DNA of 5,902 nt from Rickettsiales bacterium (lineage in GTDB: Bacteria > Pseudomonadota > Alphaproteobacteria > Rs-D84). The stretch lies in the NCBI GenBank assembly GCA_031263295.1, contig JAISGC010000073.1, forward strand, positions 1-5,902. Reading direction: 5' to 3'. A program made the position numbers and the translations under genes. The first letter of the stretch is position 1, and every line of letters starts with the position of its first letter. The notes below the pieces were generated by a model. That model saw only the letters and a list, made by a program, of their open reading frames with translations. It was not told the origin of the DNA and did no database searches. This document shows, piece by piece, positions 4,237 to 5,902 of this stretch.

Positions 4237-5751
4237 CTACCCGCGCGGCCGCCCCTTCCACTTCTTTTCCGCGTCGACGCGCATCGCGGCCTTGGTCTGC
4301 TCGAATATCTCGGCGCCGTCCTGCTCCTGCTTGAAGCTCCGCTTCGCCTCGGCGATTCCGTGCAGGTCGCCGTAGTATCTGTTCGCGCCGAGCTCTTCCA
4401 TCGACTTGGTCCGGATATTTTCGGCGTGCACGCCCTTGCGCAGCGCGTTCAGCGCGATGCGGTATGAGTTCGCGAACGCAATCTTGTATTCCGGCGATTC
4501 CCGGTCGAACGCCGCCGCGATTTCCAGGCGCTTGGCTTCGCGCTCGGCCTCGAACTCCTCGACCGCCGCGCGCATTCCGAAATAATAGCCGCAATATTCG
4601 TTGTTGTCCCCGCCGTCGTATGGAGTCATCGAAATATCTTCCGGCGCGTGGCCCCGGCCCAGCAAATCTTTCGCGTCCGCGCGGCCCTGCCCGACCGCCG
4701 CGATAAACGCGGGCGATTGCGGATTGTATCCGATCGGCGATATTGTGTCGTCCGGCGCCAGATATTCGGTCGGCGCGTTTTTCGCCGCAAGTTCGGCTTC
4801 GTATTCCTTTATGGCGGCGGCGCGCCCGTGCTCGCGTCCATAGATCTGACTTGCGCGGTCGCCGGGTTCCGGCGGCACGAGCTGGATTTCTTCGGGCAGA
4901 TTTCCCGCGCGCAAAAGTTCCAGCGCCATCGCCTTCACCTCGTCGAACTCGGCCTTGTATCGCGGGGATTCGGGGTCGTATGACACGGGTTCGCCGCGGG
5001 GCTTTTCCGGCGACAATGCGGGCGATTTTTTCGGATTCAAGAACTCGTCGACGGCCAGATTCTTTCCCTCGTCGAGTCCGGCGCGATAGTCCTTGCCCGC
5101 GCCCGCCGGAATGCGCAGCTTTATCCGGTCGGGCAATTCGCCCTTGGCGAGCCTCCGCAGGGTCAGCCGCTTGCCGTCGTTGCGGCCGCGCACGAACTCG
5201 GCGGATTTTACTTCCAAAGCCTGCTGCGCAGGCGCTTGCGCCTGCGCCGGGCCCGCGGGCCCGGCCAATGCAGCGTGCTTGGAAATCGAAACCACTCGGC
5301 CATAAGCCGCGCCGAGCTTAAAGTCTTCCGGGGTTCCCGCCGGGATCGGGATGTTGAGAGCATCGGGCGGGATGCCGCGGTTCAGTTGCCGCGTGGCGAA
5401 GCGCATCGCCCAGATGCGGCCCTTGTCGTAAAGCCGTTGCGGCGACAGGCCCGCAAATTGCATTTTTTCGACGCCCGATTTTGGGGGCTTCGGGTCGCGC
5501 TTTTTTCTGGCGCGCCGCAATTTGGGCGGCGTAATTTTCACCAACCCGCGCGAAAATCGCGAAATAGAATCGGCCGTCCCGTCGCGAAGGCCGAACCATT
5601 CCTGCAATTGGTCGCCGGCAACGGCCGGCTTTTCCGGCAGCGGCGGGGGCGGCATATCGCGCTTTAACGCCGCGGTCGCCCTGTATTTTCCGATCCACAG
5701 GCCGTGCTTGTAAGCCGCCGAATCTTCATTGATGATTTTGGTTATATCCAT
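4237..5751 (-). CDS. uncharacterised protein of about five degenerate tandem helical repeats
   Basis: I do not recognise this 504-residue protein. It is built from degenerate units of roughly 55-65 residues at about 103-162, 183-238, 261-322, 346-405 and 419-476, plus a partial unit at 11-30. Each unit has a first helix such as SPEYKIAFANSYRIALNALRKG, a short Pro- or Ile-containing link, and a second helix with a GxxxG core such as YRAGLDEGKNLAVDEF. A Pro-rich piece (34-43), a strongly basic piece (77-91) and an Ala/Pro/Gln-rich piece (163-178) separate the early units. No signal peptide, membrane segment or catalytic motif is seen, so a cytoplasmic scaffold or binding protein, or an effector secreted without a signal, are the main options. 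AAGGA ends eight to nine bases before the ATG and supports the start. Confidence 0.8.
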   Translation of the reverse strand: MDITKIINEDSAAYKHGLWIGKYRATAALKRDMPPPPLPEKPAVAGDQLQEWFGLRDGTADSISRFSRGLVKITPPKLRRARKKRDPKPPKSGVEKMQFAGLSPQRLYDKGRIWAMRFATRQLNRGIPPDALNIPIPAGTPEDFKLGAAYGRVVSISKHAALAGPAGPAQAQAPAQQALEVKSAEFVRGRNDGKRLTLRRLAKGELPDRIKLRIPAGAGKDYRAGLDEGKNLAVDEFLNPKKSPALSPEKPRGEPVSYDPESPRYKAEFDEVKAMALELLRAGNLPEEIQLVPPEPGDRASQIYGREHGRAAAIKEYEAELAAKNAPTEYLAPDDTISPIGYNPQSPAFIAAVGQGRADAKDLLGRGHAPEDISMTPYDGGDNNEYCGYYFGMRAAVEEFEAEREAKRLEIAAAFDRESPEYKIAFANSYRIALNALRKGVHAENIRTKSMEELGANRYYGDLHGIAEAKRSFKQEQDGAEIFEQTKAAMRVDAEKKWKGRPRG

Positions 5752-5771
5752 TTCGTATTTCCTTTCCGGGA

Positions 5772-5800
5772 AGTGTTGACGATATTGGATAAAATGTCAA
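5772..5800 (-). promoter_or_regulatory. candidate promoter of the repeat-protein gene
   Basis: On the minus strand, a perfect TTGACA (5795-5800) lies 17 bases from AACACT (5772-5777). The -10 match is weak (three of six) but keeps the most conserved A and final T. The leader would be about 15 bases. Confidence 0.45.
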
Positions 5801-5833
5801 GGTGAGTTTTTGGGCGCGATGCGCAACGACGAA

Positions 5834-5902
5834 CTCCTCCTGCCCCGCATAGGTAAGGGATAGCATTCCCGCGCGCTCCCTCCTGCCCCCTTGTGGGGCG
5901 GG
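5834..5902. repeat. edge of a GC-rich repeat-like sequence, cut by the window end
   Basis: CTCCTGCCCC occurs twice (5837-5846 and 5880-5889). The second copy starts an 8-bp hairpin, CCTGCCCC-CTTGT-GGGGCGGG (5882-5902), with one G-T pair. A short GGGA/TCCC stem lies between the copies. The hairpin density recalls the two complete elements, but the end is outside the window. Confidence 0.35.

Noticed and set aside
4042..4467. Plus-strand open frame of 141 codons
   Set aside because: Its N-terminal half translates the hairpin repeat and the rest is antisense to the repeat-protein gene. There is no ribosome site and no protein-like conservation.
3752..4594. Long minus-strand open frame of 280 codons
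   Set aside because: It runs through the tRNA, its duplicated 3' end and the multi-hairpin element, and overlaps the 3' part of the 504-residue gene in another frame. It is an accident of GC-rich repeats, not a gene.

Overview
The window reads as a piece of a moderately GC-rich proteobacterial chromosome, most likely an alphaproteobacterium. The support is the XRE-type regulator with its GVTFQQIQKYENG helix-turn-helix, a wording typical of alphaproteobacterial regulators, and a DsbA-family oxidoreductase with a CPYC site. A ferredoxin fused to a thioredoxin fold suggests an anaerobic or host-associated life. This placement rests on protein character only.

Layout from left to right. A plus-strand ferredoxin/thioredoxin-like fusion gene (44-655) converges on a minus-strand XRE regulator (679-1116), which has a near-consensus sigma-70 promoter (1123-1151). 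Directly behind that promoter sits a 175-bp multi-hairpin repeat with long terminal inverted repeats (1154-1328), then five TCCCTAR-like heptads (1331-1365) and a symmetric terminator (1364-1392). That terminator ends a minus-strand membrane-anchored DsbA-like gene (1391-2194), whose own promoter overlaps the next terminator hairpin (2239-2266). Two opposed arrays of TCCTAR hexads (2268-2294 and 2336-2360) separate it from a minus-strand gene for a cysteine-containing exported protein (2354-2857). The second array supplies that gene's stop codon. A divergent plus-strand DUF3800 gene follows (2972-3703); it looks more AT-rich than its neighbours.

The right half holds a minus-strand tRNA-Glu(CTC) (3904-3978) with a TTGAAA-17-TATAAT promoter. 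A 24-base copy of the tRNA 3' end lies 113 bp away, and a strong palindrome lies between the copies, which resembles an attachment-site duplication. A second multi-hairpin repeat (4064-4227) lies behind the tRNA promoter. It has the same plan as the first, again sitting between the 3' end of a minus-strand gene and the promoter of the next. The largest gene (4237-5751, minus) encodes a 504-residue protein of about five degenerate tandem repeats of unknown function. The right edge (5834-5902) cuts into a further GC-rich repeat-like stretch.

Most genes here look like single transcription units with their own promoters and terminators. The one plausible functional link is between the DsbA-like oxidoreductase and the neighbouring exported protein with six cysteines. 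The most unusual content is non-coding: the paired multi-hairpin elements, the tRNA 3'-end duplication and the telomere-like TCC(C)TAR arrays. The repeat protein is the most novel coding feature.
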